This document shows, in pieces, positions 27,248 through 36,147 of a stretch of 63,547 nt of DNA. The notes under the pieces are model-generated. The model did not search any database and had not been told where the DNA came from. It saw only the letters and a program-made list of their open reading frames with translations. Position numbers and translations under genes: made by a program. The stretch comes from Flavobacterium sp. (lineage in GTDB: Bacteria; Bacteroidota; Bacteroidia; Flavobacteriales; Flavobacteriaceae), in the NCBI RefSeq assembly GCF_028689845.1, contig NZ_JAQVCH010000016.1, forward strand, positions 1 to 63,547, given 5' to 3'. The stretch's first letter is position 1; the number at the start of each line of letters is the position of its first letter.

Positions 27248-28606
27248 TTAATTCGTGTTTTTAGTATCAACTTCGTTATCATGTAGGTAAGACATTAAAG
27301 CAGTCATCACTAATAAGAACATTCCTAATGTAGCAAACAAGGGACGATAAATATATAAATGTTCTCCAAAATAAAGTGTAACCAACATAGACAAGGCAAG
27401 ACCTTTAATAGCTAATTCATTCCCACCGTATTTCTTAAAAGGAATTAAAAGGTATTGGATAAGCCAACCAAAATACAGGACGAAACCCACAATCCCCAAT
27501 TCTTTAATTGTTGTTAAATACATATTGTGAGCAGCAATTGCTCTGGTTAGCCGGTTATTAAAACCAAGGCCGAAAGGAATTATTTCAGGATTGTTTAATA
27601 TGAATTTTATATAACCAATTGAAATGTTATCTCTTCCCGCTCCTAGGTCTTCGTATAATTTTCCTACATTGGCATTTTGTAAATCTTCTTCATTTTCTAC
27701 TTTTGAAACAACTCTATTACTAATAACATCGTCAATTTTAGAATACAAGGTATCATTAGTCACAATCAAAAAAGCAAAAACGAATCCAGCTAACGTAGCG
27801 AAAAAGACAAATCGACTCGTTTTAAAAAAAGCGAAAAAAGCGAAAAATATAATTAACCCAACATAACTGGTTCTTGAGCCCGATAGTAAAAGCACATATA
27901 AATTAATAAATACAACAAAAATTAAAAAAAGTTTATTTATACCTGATTTTTTATTATTCAACAAACCAATGGCAAATGCAGCCATCATCAGAGAATACAT
28001 TCCTGTTATAATTTTGTTTGGTCCCAAAGTACCTGATAGAAATCCAGCATATCCAGCTTTATAAGTCGCATTCCACAAAAAAGGAACAAAACCAAAGTTT
28101 TGCATAATAATAAGGATGGATGAAATTACGGACAATACTAAAATAAAGAGCACAAATATGTTTAACTTATTTCGATTAAAACTGATAATAAAAAACATCA
28201 AAGCAGTGACAAAAAACACCCAAAGGTGAAATAGATATAAAACAGATTGAATAAAAGCGTTTATATTATCTTTAAAAATACTAAAAAACAACGTGACCAA
28301 AATTGTTAACGTACACCAAAGAGCAAAATAGAAAAACCACTTAAACACTTTAACTTTTGTAATGATATAATAGAAAAACTTAAAGTTTGCAACAAAAACA
28401 AACATAATAAAAACGCCTACAATATCATATAAACGGAATTCATTATCTCCTTTGATGCTATAACTAATCACTGGCAAATTATAGAAATAGGAAAAAATCA
28501 TTAGTAAAACCAATACAAAATAAGTGTTGTCTCTTACCATAAAAGAAAAATGCGTTTTTGGGACGACATTTTTATCCAATAAATCTATTTGAGCAACTTT
28601 ATCCAA
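27248..28606 (-). CDS. O-antigen ligase/polymerase family membrane protein
   Basis: This 452-residue protein has about 11-12 membrane helices and a large periplasmic loop (about 275-350, containing RDNISIGYIKFILNNPE and GFNNRLTRAIAAHNMYL). The loop and the central ANVG-to-HNMYL region match the Wzy/WaaL (O-antigen ligase, RfaL-like) family. Because the locus also encodes a Wzm/Wzt ABC exporter and no Wzx flippase, it could be the ligase joining O-antigen to lipid A core, or a Wzy polymerase. Sequence cannot settle this. A 148-nt AT-rich gap separates it from the GtrB-like gene downstream; it starts 7 nt after the stop of the GT4 gene upstream. Confidence 0.85.
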   Translation of the reverse strand: MDKVAQIDLLDKNVVPKTHFSFMVRDNTYFVLVLLMIFSYFYNLPVISYSIKGDNEFRLYDIVGVFIMFVFVANFKFFYYIITKVKVFKWFFYFALWCTLTILVTLFFSIFKDNINAFIQSVLYLFHLWVFFVTALMFFIISFNRNKLNIFVLFILVLSVISSILIIMQNFGFVPFLWNATYKAGYAGFLSGTLGPNKIITGMYSLMMAAFAIGLLNNKKSGINKLFLIFVVFINLYVLLLSGSRTSYVGLIIFFAFFAFFKTSRFVFFATLAGFVFAFLIVTNDTLYSKIDDVISNRVVSKVENEEDLQNANVGKLYEDLGAGRDNISIGYIKFILNNPEIIPFGLGFNNRLTRAIAAHNMYLTTIKELGIVGFVLYFGWLIQYLLIPFKKYGGNELAIKGLALSMLVTLYFGEHLYIYRPLFATLGMFLLVMTALMSYLHDNEVDTKNTN

Positions 28607-28613
28607 TGAATTA

Positions 28614-29747
28614 TTAATTTAAAATGTATTGATTTATCTTTCTTAAATAATTTTCAAACGTAAACAATACAGCGATTTTTAATATTTCAGTAGACATTTT
28701 GTCTAATTCTTTTGTGTTTGTTAAAATAGCTTGCTTGAGCACTTCTTCATAACTAATTGCCTTATTATTAATATTCCACACAAAGCCATTCGTCTTATTG
28801 ATATAATGTTCTATACTTCCCACATTGGATACAATTGGGATTACTCCGTAACAAGCCGCCTCTGCCACTACTTTTGGAAAACCTTCTGCTTTACTAGGTA
28901 AAAGAAAAAAATGTGCTTCTGCGATTAATTCGTGTAACTTTAATTTTTCCAATTGACCATGAAAAATTGCTTTCGGTCCGAGTTCTATCGCTTCCGATTT
29001 ATAAATTGCTGTTTTAGGCCCATCTCCAATTAAATGAATTTTATCAATTAGTTCACTCGGTATTGTTTTTAACGCATTTAAAAGGGTTGAAACACCTTTT
29101 ACGTCATCAAATCTACCTACAAAGGCAAATGTATAAGGAGGCAAAAATACTTTTCCATCGGCAATCTCCTTACCTATTTGTATATCTTCATTGGTTAAAC
29201 AAGGGTTTTCAAAAGAAAAACAATGTTTTTCTTGGTCAGGCCAAAAACCGTTAATAGTAACTTTGGAGAAAGACATCCTTTTTAAAATGGCTCTTTGAAA
29301 TTTATAAGCTAAAGAGGGTTTTAATTGACCCCAATCGCCCGCATATTTATTCCACCAAATTTTATTTTTCTTCATGAAAAATGAAACCAAAAAAGCAATT
29401 AAAGCCGGATGAGAAGGAGCTCTTGTGTGGATAATATTTGCTTTTCGTATGCTTTTTACTATCACAAAAAACATGACAGGATAGTTTATTAAAATTTTAA
29501 AAAAAGCTAAAAAACCTTTACCACCAACACTTTTTAAAAGAACAATTTTAATCTTGTCAGATTCTATTTTCTTCATAGACAAATCACCTTCTTTGTCTAT
29601 CTGTTCAAATCCGACCCAGGTAATTTCTTCAAAAAAAGGAGCAATATATTCCAATTCACGGACCACGGGACCAAAAGCAAAAAGACCACTTTCATTTTGA
29701 AACATTGCCGTATCAGAAATAACCGTTAGTTTTTTTGATGAATACAT
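28614..29747 (-). CDS. Glycosyltransferase family 4
   Basis: This 377-residue GT-B enzyme has a donor-domain signature FAFVGRFDDVKGVSTLL (about 205) and EGFPKVVAEAACYGVIP (about 290). The spacing of the two glutamates fits GT4. The N-terminal half (acceptor domain) contains a short hydrophobic helix, which may aid membrane association. It overlaps the preceding GT4 gene by 22 nt and precedes the O-antigen ligase/polymerase gene by 7 nt. Sugar specificity is unknown. Confidence 0.9.
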   Translation of the reverse strand: MYSSKKLTVISDTAMFQNESGLFAFGPVVRELEYIAPFFEEITWVGFEQIDKEGDLSMKKIESDKIKIVLLKSVGGKGFLAFFKILINYPVMFFVIVKSIRKANIIHTRAPSHPALIAFLVSFFMKKNKIWWNKYAGDWGQLKPSLAYKFQRAILKRMSFSKVTINGFWPDQEKHCFSFENPCLTNEDIQIGKEIADGKVFLPPYTFAFVGRFDDVKGVSTLLNALKTIPSELIDKIHLIGDGPKTAIYKSEAIELGPKAIFHGQLEKLKLHELIAEAHFFLLPSKAEGFPKVVAEAACYGVIPIVSNVGSIEHYINKTNGFVWNINNKAISYEEVLKQAILTNTKELDKMSTEILKIAVLFTFENYLRKINQYILN

Positions 29748-30757
29748 AAATAAATAGCTTCTAATTTTTGATAATAGTTTTGCTGGCCAAATTCCTTTTC
29801 GAAAATGTTGTCAAATTTAGCATAATCAACTGGCATTTCCTTGATTTTCTGAATTCTTTCTTGCCATTGTTCTAAATCAAAATTATCGATAAAGAAAAGC
29901 GGGAAGTCTTTTTTTAGACGTTGGGCTACTTCTCCTGTTTCATAAGCCAAAAAAGGTAATCCATGTGCTAAATATTCAATCAAAACCAAAGGGCCAGTTT
30001 CTGACACCGAAGTATGTAATCCAAAATTAGCCCAATGCATGACACTTTGTGCATTTGAAATGGTCGTTTCGATTTCAACTTTGTCTGTTATAGTTTGTTT
30101 TATATGCTCATAATAACCTGGATCTTGATTTTGTCCCACTAACAATAATTTTTTATTCATTTTTTGGGCCAACTGAACTGCAAATAAATTATTCTTTATT
30201 GGTTTAATATTTGAAACAAGTATAAAATCATACTGCTTCATTTGCGGTGCTTTTATCGTACTTTTAATACTAATATTTTCAAGTAAAAAAATATTTTTTG
30301 AAGAAACAGAAAGCGTCTTTTCTGCCCATTTTGTTAGTGTTTTACTCACTCCAATATAATACTTGGGTTTAAAAAAGGAAGAAAATAAAAAAGGCTTTTT
30401 TTGATCCACCTCAATAGAGCCGTAATGATCGTGTAGAATCACTTTCCCTTTAAAGGGAAAAAGCAGCTTCACTAAGGTAATGTAACGATAAACGTGCCTA
30501 AAATGGCAGTGAATTAAATCAAATGTTTGTAAGATTTGGCTGCATTCTTTTATTTTTTTTAAACTCCATTTTTTCTCTCGTTTAAGTTCATGGAAAGTTA
30601 TTTCTTCTTTTAATTCTGATTGTAATTCGCCACCTTCTAACAAAAATAACACATTGATATCTTGCTGGTTTTCAAAAAGAATATTACTCATGTCGACAAA
30701 AACTTTTTCAGCTCCGCCAACATTTAAGGTATCAATAACTTGAATAATCCTCATCAC
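29726..30757 (-). CDS. Glycosyltransferase family 4
   Basis: This 343-residue GT-B protein starts with IIQVIDTLNVGGAEKVFVDM, a hallmark of GT4-type acceptor domains. It carries ETGPLVLIEYLAHGLPFLAY near residue 265 as the donor-site signature. The second half binds the nucleotide sugar. Its start is 1 nt after the stop of the acetyltransferase gene, and its 3' end overlaps the next GT4 gene by 22 nt. Donor and acceptor are not predictable. Confidence 0.9.
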   Translation of the reverse strand: MMRIIQVIDTLNVGGAEKVFVDMSNILFENQQDINVLFLLEGGELQSELKEEITFHELKREKKWSLKKIKECSQILQTFDLIHCHFRHVYRYITLVKLLFPFKGKVILHDHYGSIEVDQKKPFLFSSFFKPKYYIGVSKTLTKWAEKTLSVSSKNIFLLENISIKSTIKAPQMKQYDFILVSNIKPIKNNLFAVQLAQKMNKKLLLVGQNQDPGYYEHIKQTITDKVEIETTISNAQSVMHWANFGLHTSVSETGPLVLIEYLAHGLPFLAYETGEVAQRLKKDFPLFFIDNFDLEQWQERIQKIKEMPVDYAKFDNIFEKEFGQQNYYQKLEAIYLCIHQKN

Positions 30758-30758
30758 A

Positions 30759-31289
30759 TTAAGATTTTAATGGTTTTGCGGGAACCCCTACTAAAACAGC
30801 TCCTTTTAAATCACAACTTTTAACGACACAAGCCGATGCTCCAATTTTGATATTATCTGCTAAAACTAAAGGGCCAATAACTACGGCATTAGCTCCTAAG
30901 CTACAGTTATTCCCAATTCGAAATTCTTGTTTTTCTCCTGAACCAAAACCAATAACATTACCCCCAACCAAAGTCAAGTTTTTACCAATAGTAGCTTTAG
31001 CTGAGATGACAATTCCAACTGCTGGATGCAACACCAATAAACCTCCTTGAATGTTTGCTTTATAATGAATGTCCATATTTGTATAAACCTGAACAAGCGT
31101 AAAAAACGGGTAAAACAACACTCTCAGTACGCTATAAAACCGACCCAAAGCAAGAAACATTCCACGCTCAAATCGATAGTAAAAACAACCTATAAAAGCC
31201 CTACTCAGCCAAATAAACAGAATGCGAAATTTATTTTTTCCTAACATTCGTATAACATCCTGCTTAAAAAAAATGACTTGCTCTATCAT
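30759..31289 (-). CDS. Left-handed beta-helix acetyltransferase (serine-acetyltransferase-like)
   Basis: This 176-residue protein has an N-terminal hydrophobic helix (about 25-60) and a C-terminal hexapeptide repeat domain (about 80-176) with repeats such as VISAKATIGKNLTL and AVVIGPLVLADNIKIGASA. It resembles the serine O-acetyltransferase subgroup of glycan-locus acyltransferases, not cysteine-synthesis CysE. It probably acetylates a sugar of the glycan from acetyl-CoA. The start overlaps the 3' end of the preceding GT2 gene by 4 nt. It is a distinct gene from the acyltransferase at 44063. Confidence 0.85.
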   Translation of the reverse strand: MIEQVIFFKQDVIRMLGKNKFRILFIWLSRAFIGCFYYRFERGMFLALGRFYSVLRVLFYPFFTLVQVYTNMDIHYKANIQGGLLVLHPAVGIVISAKATIGKNLTLVGGNVIGFGSGEKQEFRIGNNCSLGANAVVIGPLVLADNIKIGASACVVKSCDLKGAVLVGVPAKPLKS

Positions 31290-32611
31290 GGCTTTTGTGA
31301 TTTTAGCATTTTAGAAGCAGCGTTCCACGACAAGTAAACTTGAATAAAAACTAAGGGTAAAACAAATAAGGTGAGTAGAAAGATTACCACTTTCCCTACT
31401 TTACTTCCTTTGTATTTATAAGGGACTAAGGATGGTATAATTTCTTTAGCCAGCAAATATCTTGTAATGGAATTTCCGAAATACTTTCTTGAAAGATATA
31501 AAACACTAGGCACAGGCCTTGGTCCAAATAATTTTTTAGGTCGCCATCCATCCCAACTTCCCATTTGGCGTAAACCACCTTGACTCACTTTAAGATGAAT
31601 GCGTTTTGCTTTGTAATTGGAAATATTTTTAAAGCCATTCAAGTAACAGCGTAAACCATATTCGCCATCTCCCATTCGTTGTTTTTCAAATTGCAAATCA
31701 AAAAAACCAATTTTATAGAAAATTTCTTTTTTTAACAATACGTTCCCCGTATCTAACTGATCACTCCATCGAAAATAGCTGTAATGCTTTGGAATTTCTG
31801 CTCCCACTACGCTAAGCGATACGCCTGAAGATAAATCGGCTTGAAAATAATCTAAACATTTTAAATGTTCTTCAATCCAATTAGAATCTACTAATGAATC
31901 ATCGTCATATAATAAAACATAATCTCCTTTGGCTGATTTTATTGCTTCATTTCTTGCTTTCCACAAGGCTTTTTCAGGTTGAAACCAATAGATCAAATCA
32001 AATTTCCATTCTTTATAAAAATCTTCTTGAAAAGGTTCTGTTTGATCGACTACAATAACTTCGAAATTTTTATAGGTTTGATTCTCTAAATCCTTAAAAA
32101 CATCTTTTAGGTATTGATACCGATTTAAGGTTGGAATTACAACTGAAATTAAAGGATTTTCGTTTATCAAATCACTTTTAAAATCTTTATAATTTTGAAC
32201 TTCAAATACTTGTGTTGAATAATCTTCTCGTTTTACTTTGGTATTTTTAAAAAAAGCCTTTACTTCTTTAAAAGGATTATGAAAAGTAAACAAACGAATT
32301 ATTAAAGTATAAATAACCCAAGCCGAATGATAATTTTTTCTTAAAAACAAATATTCATCTTCGATTGGCAGATTAACTTTTTGCCAAATATCAACACCTG
32401 CTTCATACTCTTTGTTGATAAAACCCGATTGAAAAGCGTTCCATGACAAATCGCGAATCTTACTTTCATTTGACAAATAGCGATGGTCAATTTTCAAGTT
32501 AAAACCAGCCTGTTCTAGTTGATTCTCTGTGGGAAAATAACCATAGTCTTTCGTTGGTTTTAAGTTAAAATACCAAATCGGTGAATGATATTTTATAAAA
32601 TTAAAAATCAT
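31286..32611 (-). CDS. Glycosyltransferase family 2 with N-terminal extension
   Basis: This 441-residue protein has an N-terminal region of about 150 residues of unknown role, then a GT-A domain with VVIPTLNRYQYLKDV and VVDQTEPF. The metal-binding triple Asp lies in YVLLYDDDSLVD. A hydrophobic helix near the C-terminus (about 410-430) anchors it. The N-terminal extension contains IWYFNLKPTKDYGYFP, a pattern I do not associate with a known domain. Donor and acceptor are unknown. The SGNH-like gene lies 9 nt upstream. Confidence 0.85.
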   Translation of the reverse strand: MIFNFIKYHSPIWYFNLKPTKDYGYFPTENQLEQAGFNLKIDHRYLSNESKIRDLSWNAFQSGFINKEYEAGVDIWQKVNLPIEDEYLFLRKNYHSAWVIYTLIIRLFTFHNPFKEVKAFFKNTKVKREDYSTQVFEVQNYKDFKSDLINENPLISVVIPTLNRYQYLKDVFKDLENQTYKNFEVIVVDQTEPFQEDFYKEWKFDLIYWFQPEKALWKARNEAIKSAKGDYVLLYDDDSLVDSNWIEEHLKCLDYFQADLSSGVSLSVVGAEIPKHYSYFRWSDQLDTGNVLLKKEIFYKIGFFDLQFEKQRMGDGEYGLRCYLNGFKNISNYKAKRIHLKVSQGGLRQMGSWDGWRPKKLFGPRPVPSVLYLSRKYFGNSITRYLLAKEIIPSLVPYKYKGSKVGKVVIFLLTLFVLPLVFIQVYLSWNAASKMLKSQKP

Positions 32612-32620
32612 AAGATTTCA

Positions 32621-33523
32621 CTATTTATTTTGGCGTTGTGTTAAAAAATAAGCTCCCATTTCACGAGAACAAATTGCTCTTCCTTTTCGATTGACATGAA
32701 TCTTATCATAAAACAAAGAAGCTTCATTAAACAAGGAAGCATGATTAATTAAATTTAAATTGGAGTCATAATCAAGCGTTACGCCGTAAACGGGCGACTG
32801 ATAGACCGTTAATTGTATCGTATTCCGTTTACAAAACTCGACAATTTTAATGAAATAAGGGTTTACAATGTTTACCTTTTTGGTTTTATTAGTAAGTTGT
32901 TTTAAACTTTTGGAAGAATTCTGGTTTTCTGGATAGCTAAAATTTCCTCTGTCATCAAATAAATTTCTTTGTTTGGGTTTTAACGTTGCTAGAACGCCTG
33001 GATAAAACAATTCTGTATTAAAATAACTCACGCCTATTATCGGAACATACGGTGTAGCTTGATAAATCCATTTATTTTTTCCATCCATTTCCCTAAAATA
33101 CTGTTTTACATTTTCGTCTGAACTATGAGGCAAAAAGCGATAATCATTTCCGTTAATGACTGGGTTGAGATTAGACAAATCTTCGGGCATGACACATAGC
33201 ACAAGTTCCTTTGTTTGATATCCGAAGCTATAAAACTGCTGTAACATTAAGTAATGTGCACTCAATCCAGAATCGTCCATGCTGATATTAAATCCCGTTA
33301 ACCCAGAAATAGAGTCAATTTGTTTAGAGTCTAAGGTCGTTAACCCCGTGCTTGAGCCTAAAATCACATAATCAAATTCTTTTTCAGTAATCCCGTTTTT
33401 GACAAATTGTTGTTTGTAGAAATAAGATTTTTCAAGTGAGTAAAGAGATAAATAAGCAAGTAGATTTAGCACTATAAACGTGCTAAAACCATAAATTGCT
33501 AATGTTTTTAAAAACTTTTTCAT
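32621..33523 (-). CDS. SGNH-like periplasmic protein paired with MBOAT
   Basis: This 300-residue protein has an N-terminal signal-anchor (about 9-30). GSSTG near residue 56 supplies a serine in the position of the SGNH nucleophile, and FYDKIHVNRKGR (about 280) matches the C-terminal Asp-x-x-His block. It begins immediately after the MBOAT stop codon (no gap). DltD, AlgX/AlgJ and PatB-type proteins play the same partner role to MBOAT acyltransferases, so I infer that it transfers an acyl group onto a glycan in the periplasm. Confidence 0.75.
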   Translation of the reverse strand: MKKFLKTLAIYGFSTFIVLNLLAYLSLYSLEKSYFYKQQFVKNGITEKEFDYVILGSSTGLTTLDSKQIDSISGLTGFNISMDDSGLSAHYLMLQQFYSFGYQTKELVLCVMPEDLSNLNPVINGNDYRFLPHSSDENVKQYFREMDGKNKWIYQATPYVPIIGVSYFNTELFYPGVLATLKPKQRNLFDDRGNFSYPENQNSSKSLKQLTNKTKKVNIVNPYFIKIVEFCKRNTIQLTVYQSPVYGVTLDYDSNLNLINHASLFNEASLFYDKIHVNRKGRAICSREMGAYFLTQRQNK

Positions 33524-34951
33524 CTAAAATTGAAAATAAATAAAACTTAGTTGATTTTTAAAAGCTCCCATGAAAAATATCATCAATATTAAAATAAATA
33601 AATTCAGTTTTGACAATTGAATTTCATAGTTATTTTTCTTTACATTTTGCCATTCTGTAAAAACAAGCCAGCAAATCGAAGTTAGACATAATAAAGAAAT
33701 CAGCGTGTAATTGGCATTCTTATAAAATAAAGAAATATCAAACCGCGTAAAATCAAACATTCCAAGAATATAGGTCCAAGCTTCTGATAAATTATCTGCT
33801 CTAAAAAACACCCAAGCTAAGCAAACAAAAATAAACGTAATGCCGATTTTCGGAAAATCTTTATAACTATAATGTTCATTTTTAAGAGAACTTCTATTCG
33901 AATTTGAAAGCAATAACGGCATAAACAGTAAAGCGTGAATTAATCCCCAGATAATAAAAGTCCAATTTGCTCCGTGCCAAAAACCACTCACCAAAAAGAT
34001 GATAAACGTATTGCGAATACTTTGCCATTTTGCTCCTCTACTACCTCCTAACGGAATATACAAATAATCTCTAAACCAAGTAGATAGTGAAATATGCCAA
34101 CGTCGCCAAAAATCGGCTATATCTTTTGAAAAATAGGGAAAATTGAAATTTCGCAATAAATCGATACCAAATAATTTTGAGGTTCCCAATGCAATATCAG
34201 AATAGCCACTAAAATCACCATAAATTTGAAACGCAAATAAAATACTACCCAGCCAAAGTTCTGCCGCACTATAGCCATTAGCATTATTAAAAATCTGATT
34301 CACAAAAAAAGCACAATTATCGGCCACCACCACTTTTTTAAACAATCCCCAAATAATTTGTTTAACCCCTTGAATGGCTTTGTGGCATTCAAATTTACGT
34401 TTCTGTTTAATTTGAGGAAGCAAATGCGTAGCTCGTTCAATTGGCCCAGCAACCAATAGCGGAAAATAACTTACAAATAAAGCATATTCTACAAAGTTAT
34501 GCTCGGGTTCAATCCGTTTTTTATAAATATCAATTACATACGAAAGTCCGTGAAAGGTATAAAATGAAATCCCAACTGGTAAAATAACATTTAAAGTCCA
34601 ATAATGAGCTTGAAAACCAACATCCTGTAGAAGATTTGCAAACGAATCAATAAAGAAATTATAATATTTAAAAACACCTAAAAATCCAATATTTACAGAA
34701 ATGGTGAGCCAAAACCAAAACTTGCGATAGGCTTCTGATTTTGCTTTTTGCATCATCAAACCGGCCAAGTAATCTAAACCAGTGGAGAACATTAACAAGA
34801 ACAAAAATCGCCAATCCCAACACGCATAGAAATAATAACTCGCAACCAAAAGTAAGCCGTTCTGTAAAGACAGTTTTTGTTTTTGCCACATCCAATACCA
34901 TGCAAAGATGATAGGCAGAAATACAAGAAATTCGAGGGAATTAAATAACAT
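33524..34951 (-). CDS. MBOAT family O-acyltransferase (AlgI/DltB-like)
   Basis: This 475-residue polytopic protein has about 11 membrane helices. Membrane-bound O-acyltransferase hallmarks are present: FWRRWHISLSTWFRDYLYIP, and the catalytic His in SGFWHGANWTFIIWG. The family (AlgI, DltB, PatA) moves acyl groups across the inner membrane for modification of extracytoplasmic glycans. The directly following SGNH-like gene is the expected periplasmic partner. Together they probably O-acetylate the exported polysaccharide. It lies 17 nt downstream of a GT4 gene. Confidence 0.92.
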   Translation of the reverse strand: MLFNSLEFLVFLPIIFAWYWMWQKQKLSLQNGLLLVASYYFYACWDWRFLFLLMFSTGLDYLAGLMMQKAKSEAYRKFWFWLTISVNIGFLGVFKYYNFFIDSFANLLQDVGFQAHYWTLNVILPVGISFYTFHGLSYVIDIYKKRIEPEHNFVEYALFVSYFPLLVAGPIERATHLLPQIKQKRKFECHKAIQGVKQIIWGLFKKVVVADNCAFFVNQIFNNANGYSAAELWLGSILFAFQIYGDFSGYSDIALGTSKLFGIDLLRNFNFPYFSKDIADFWRRWHISLSTWFRDYLYIPLGGSRGAKWQSIRNTFIIFLVSGFWHGANWTFIIWGLIHALLFMPLLLSNSNRSSLKNEHYSYKDFPKIGITFIFVCLAWVFFRADNLSEAWTYILGMFDFTRFDISLFYKNANYTLISLLCLTSICWLVFTEWQNVKKNNYEIQLSKLNLFILILMIFFMGAFKNQLSFIYFQF

Positions 34952-34968
34952 GAATTACAAGTATATTA

Positions 34969-36147
34969 TTAGGAGTAAAAAAGCTTAAAAGCTTGATTTT
35001 GTTTTTCTAAATTAAATTCTCGTTGCACTCGCTCCATTGCATTCGTTTTCATTTCATGCGTTATTTTTTCATCCAAATGCATTACATCAGCCATTTTTTG
35101 AGCTAGTAAAAGAGGGTTTCTTTTTGGAATCACCCAACCTGTTTTTTCGTGTAATACGTTCTCCGCTAGTCCATCTGCATCACTCACTAAGCAAAGTAAT
35201 CCCATGGCTTGTGCTTCTAAAACGGCATTACAAAAACCTTCTTGGATACTATACTGAACATAAAAATCATTATTTTCAAGATAACTTCTTACTTCTAAAG
35301 GCGAAATTTTCCCCGTAAAGGTAACATAATCCTGTAATTCTAATTGATGTACCGCAAACATCAATTTTTCTTTTTCTATTCCTTCACCAATAATCGTATA
35401 ATGAAAAGGTATACCTTGTTGTTTGAATAGTGAAAAGGCTTCGAGTGTATATTCAATCCCTTTTTTCCAATGAAGACGTCCAATGGTTAAAAACTGCTTT
35501 GTAAGCTGATTATTTTTATTCTCGATGGGTTTAAAAAAACGAATGTCAATGGCAGGTGTAATTTTAAAAATGGTATCCGATGAAATTCCGTTTTGAATTA
35601 AGGTTGCTTTCATTTCATCTGATAAAACATGGTAGTATACTTTTCTTGAAAACAACAACGCATAACATTTAGGATTTTTCTCGGGATAAATATACAAATC
35701 AAAACCTCTAAAACTCACGGCCATTTTGGCTCCAATGGTTTCAGCGACCAGCTCACTTTGCAAGGCCATCGTGCCAAATCCAAAATGCAACCAGGTGAGT
35801 TTATGGGGAAAGAAATAACTATTTATAAAAACATTTTTAATTGAATTTGCAATAGAGGAGCTTTCTTTTCGATTTAATTTAAATAATTTAAACGCTTTTT
35901 TAAAATGAAGTAAGCACTGCCAAAAAATAAAAAGAAATTCTACAATTAGGTACGGACGCTTTGCGAAGTTGGGCGATATGACTGTTTTGCAACTGGGATA
36001 GTTGGATTTGGATTTGGATTTCGAAAATAAAACCACTTCAAAACCATTTTCTTGTAATCCTTTAATTTTAGAATTAAAAAAAGTTTCAGAATAAGCAGGA
36101 ATATTGGGTAAAACCAATCCGATACGTTCTTTATTAGTCTGCTTCAT
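34969..36147 (-). CDS. Glycosyltransferase family 4
   Basis: This 392-residue GT-B enzyme has GRLHWKKGIEYTLEAF (about 225) and EGFCNAVLEAQAMGLLC (about 305), the donor-domain signatures of GT4. The SFRGFDLYIYPE segment (about 145) resembles colanic-acid-type WcaL enzymes. It overlaps the preceding GT4 gene by 14 nt and resembles it (shared GRxHWxKG-type motif and ExNxVLEAxAxG core), so the two may be ancient paralogues. The sugar is unknown. Confidence 0.9.
   Translation of the reverse strand: MKQTNKERIGLVLPNIPAYSETFFNSKIKGLQENGFEVVLFSKSKSKSNYPSCKTVISPNFAKRPYLIVEFLFIFWQCLLHFKKAFKLFKLNRKESSSIANSIKNVFINSYFFPHKLTWLHFGFGTMALQSELVAETIGAKMAVSFRGFDLYIYPEKNPKCYALLFSRKVYYHVLSDEMKATLIQNGISSDTIFKITPAIDIRFFKPIENKNNQLTKQFLTIGRLHWKKGIEYTLEAFSLFKQQGIPFHYTIIGEGIEKEKLMFAVHQLELQDYVTFTGKISPLEVRSYLENNDFYVQYSIQEGFCNAVLEAQAMGLLCLVSDADGLAENVLHEKTGWVIPKRNPLLLAQKMADVMHLDEKITHEMKTNAMERVQREFNLEKQNQAFKLFYS

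Noticed and set aside
30847..31244. Plus-strand frames within the acetyltransferase gene
   Set aside because: They are antisense shadows of the hexapeptide-repeat gene on the minus strand.
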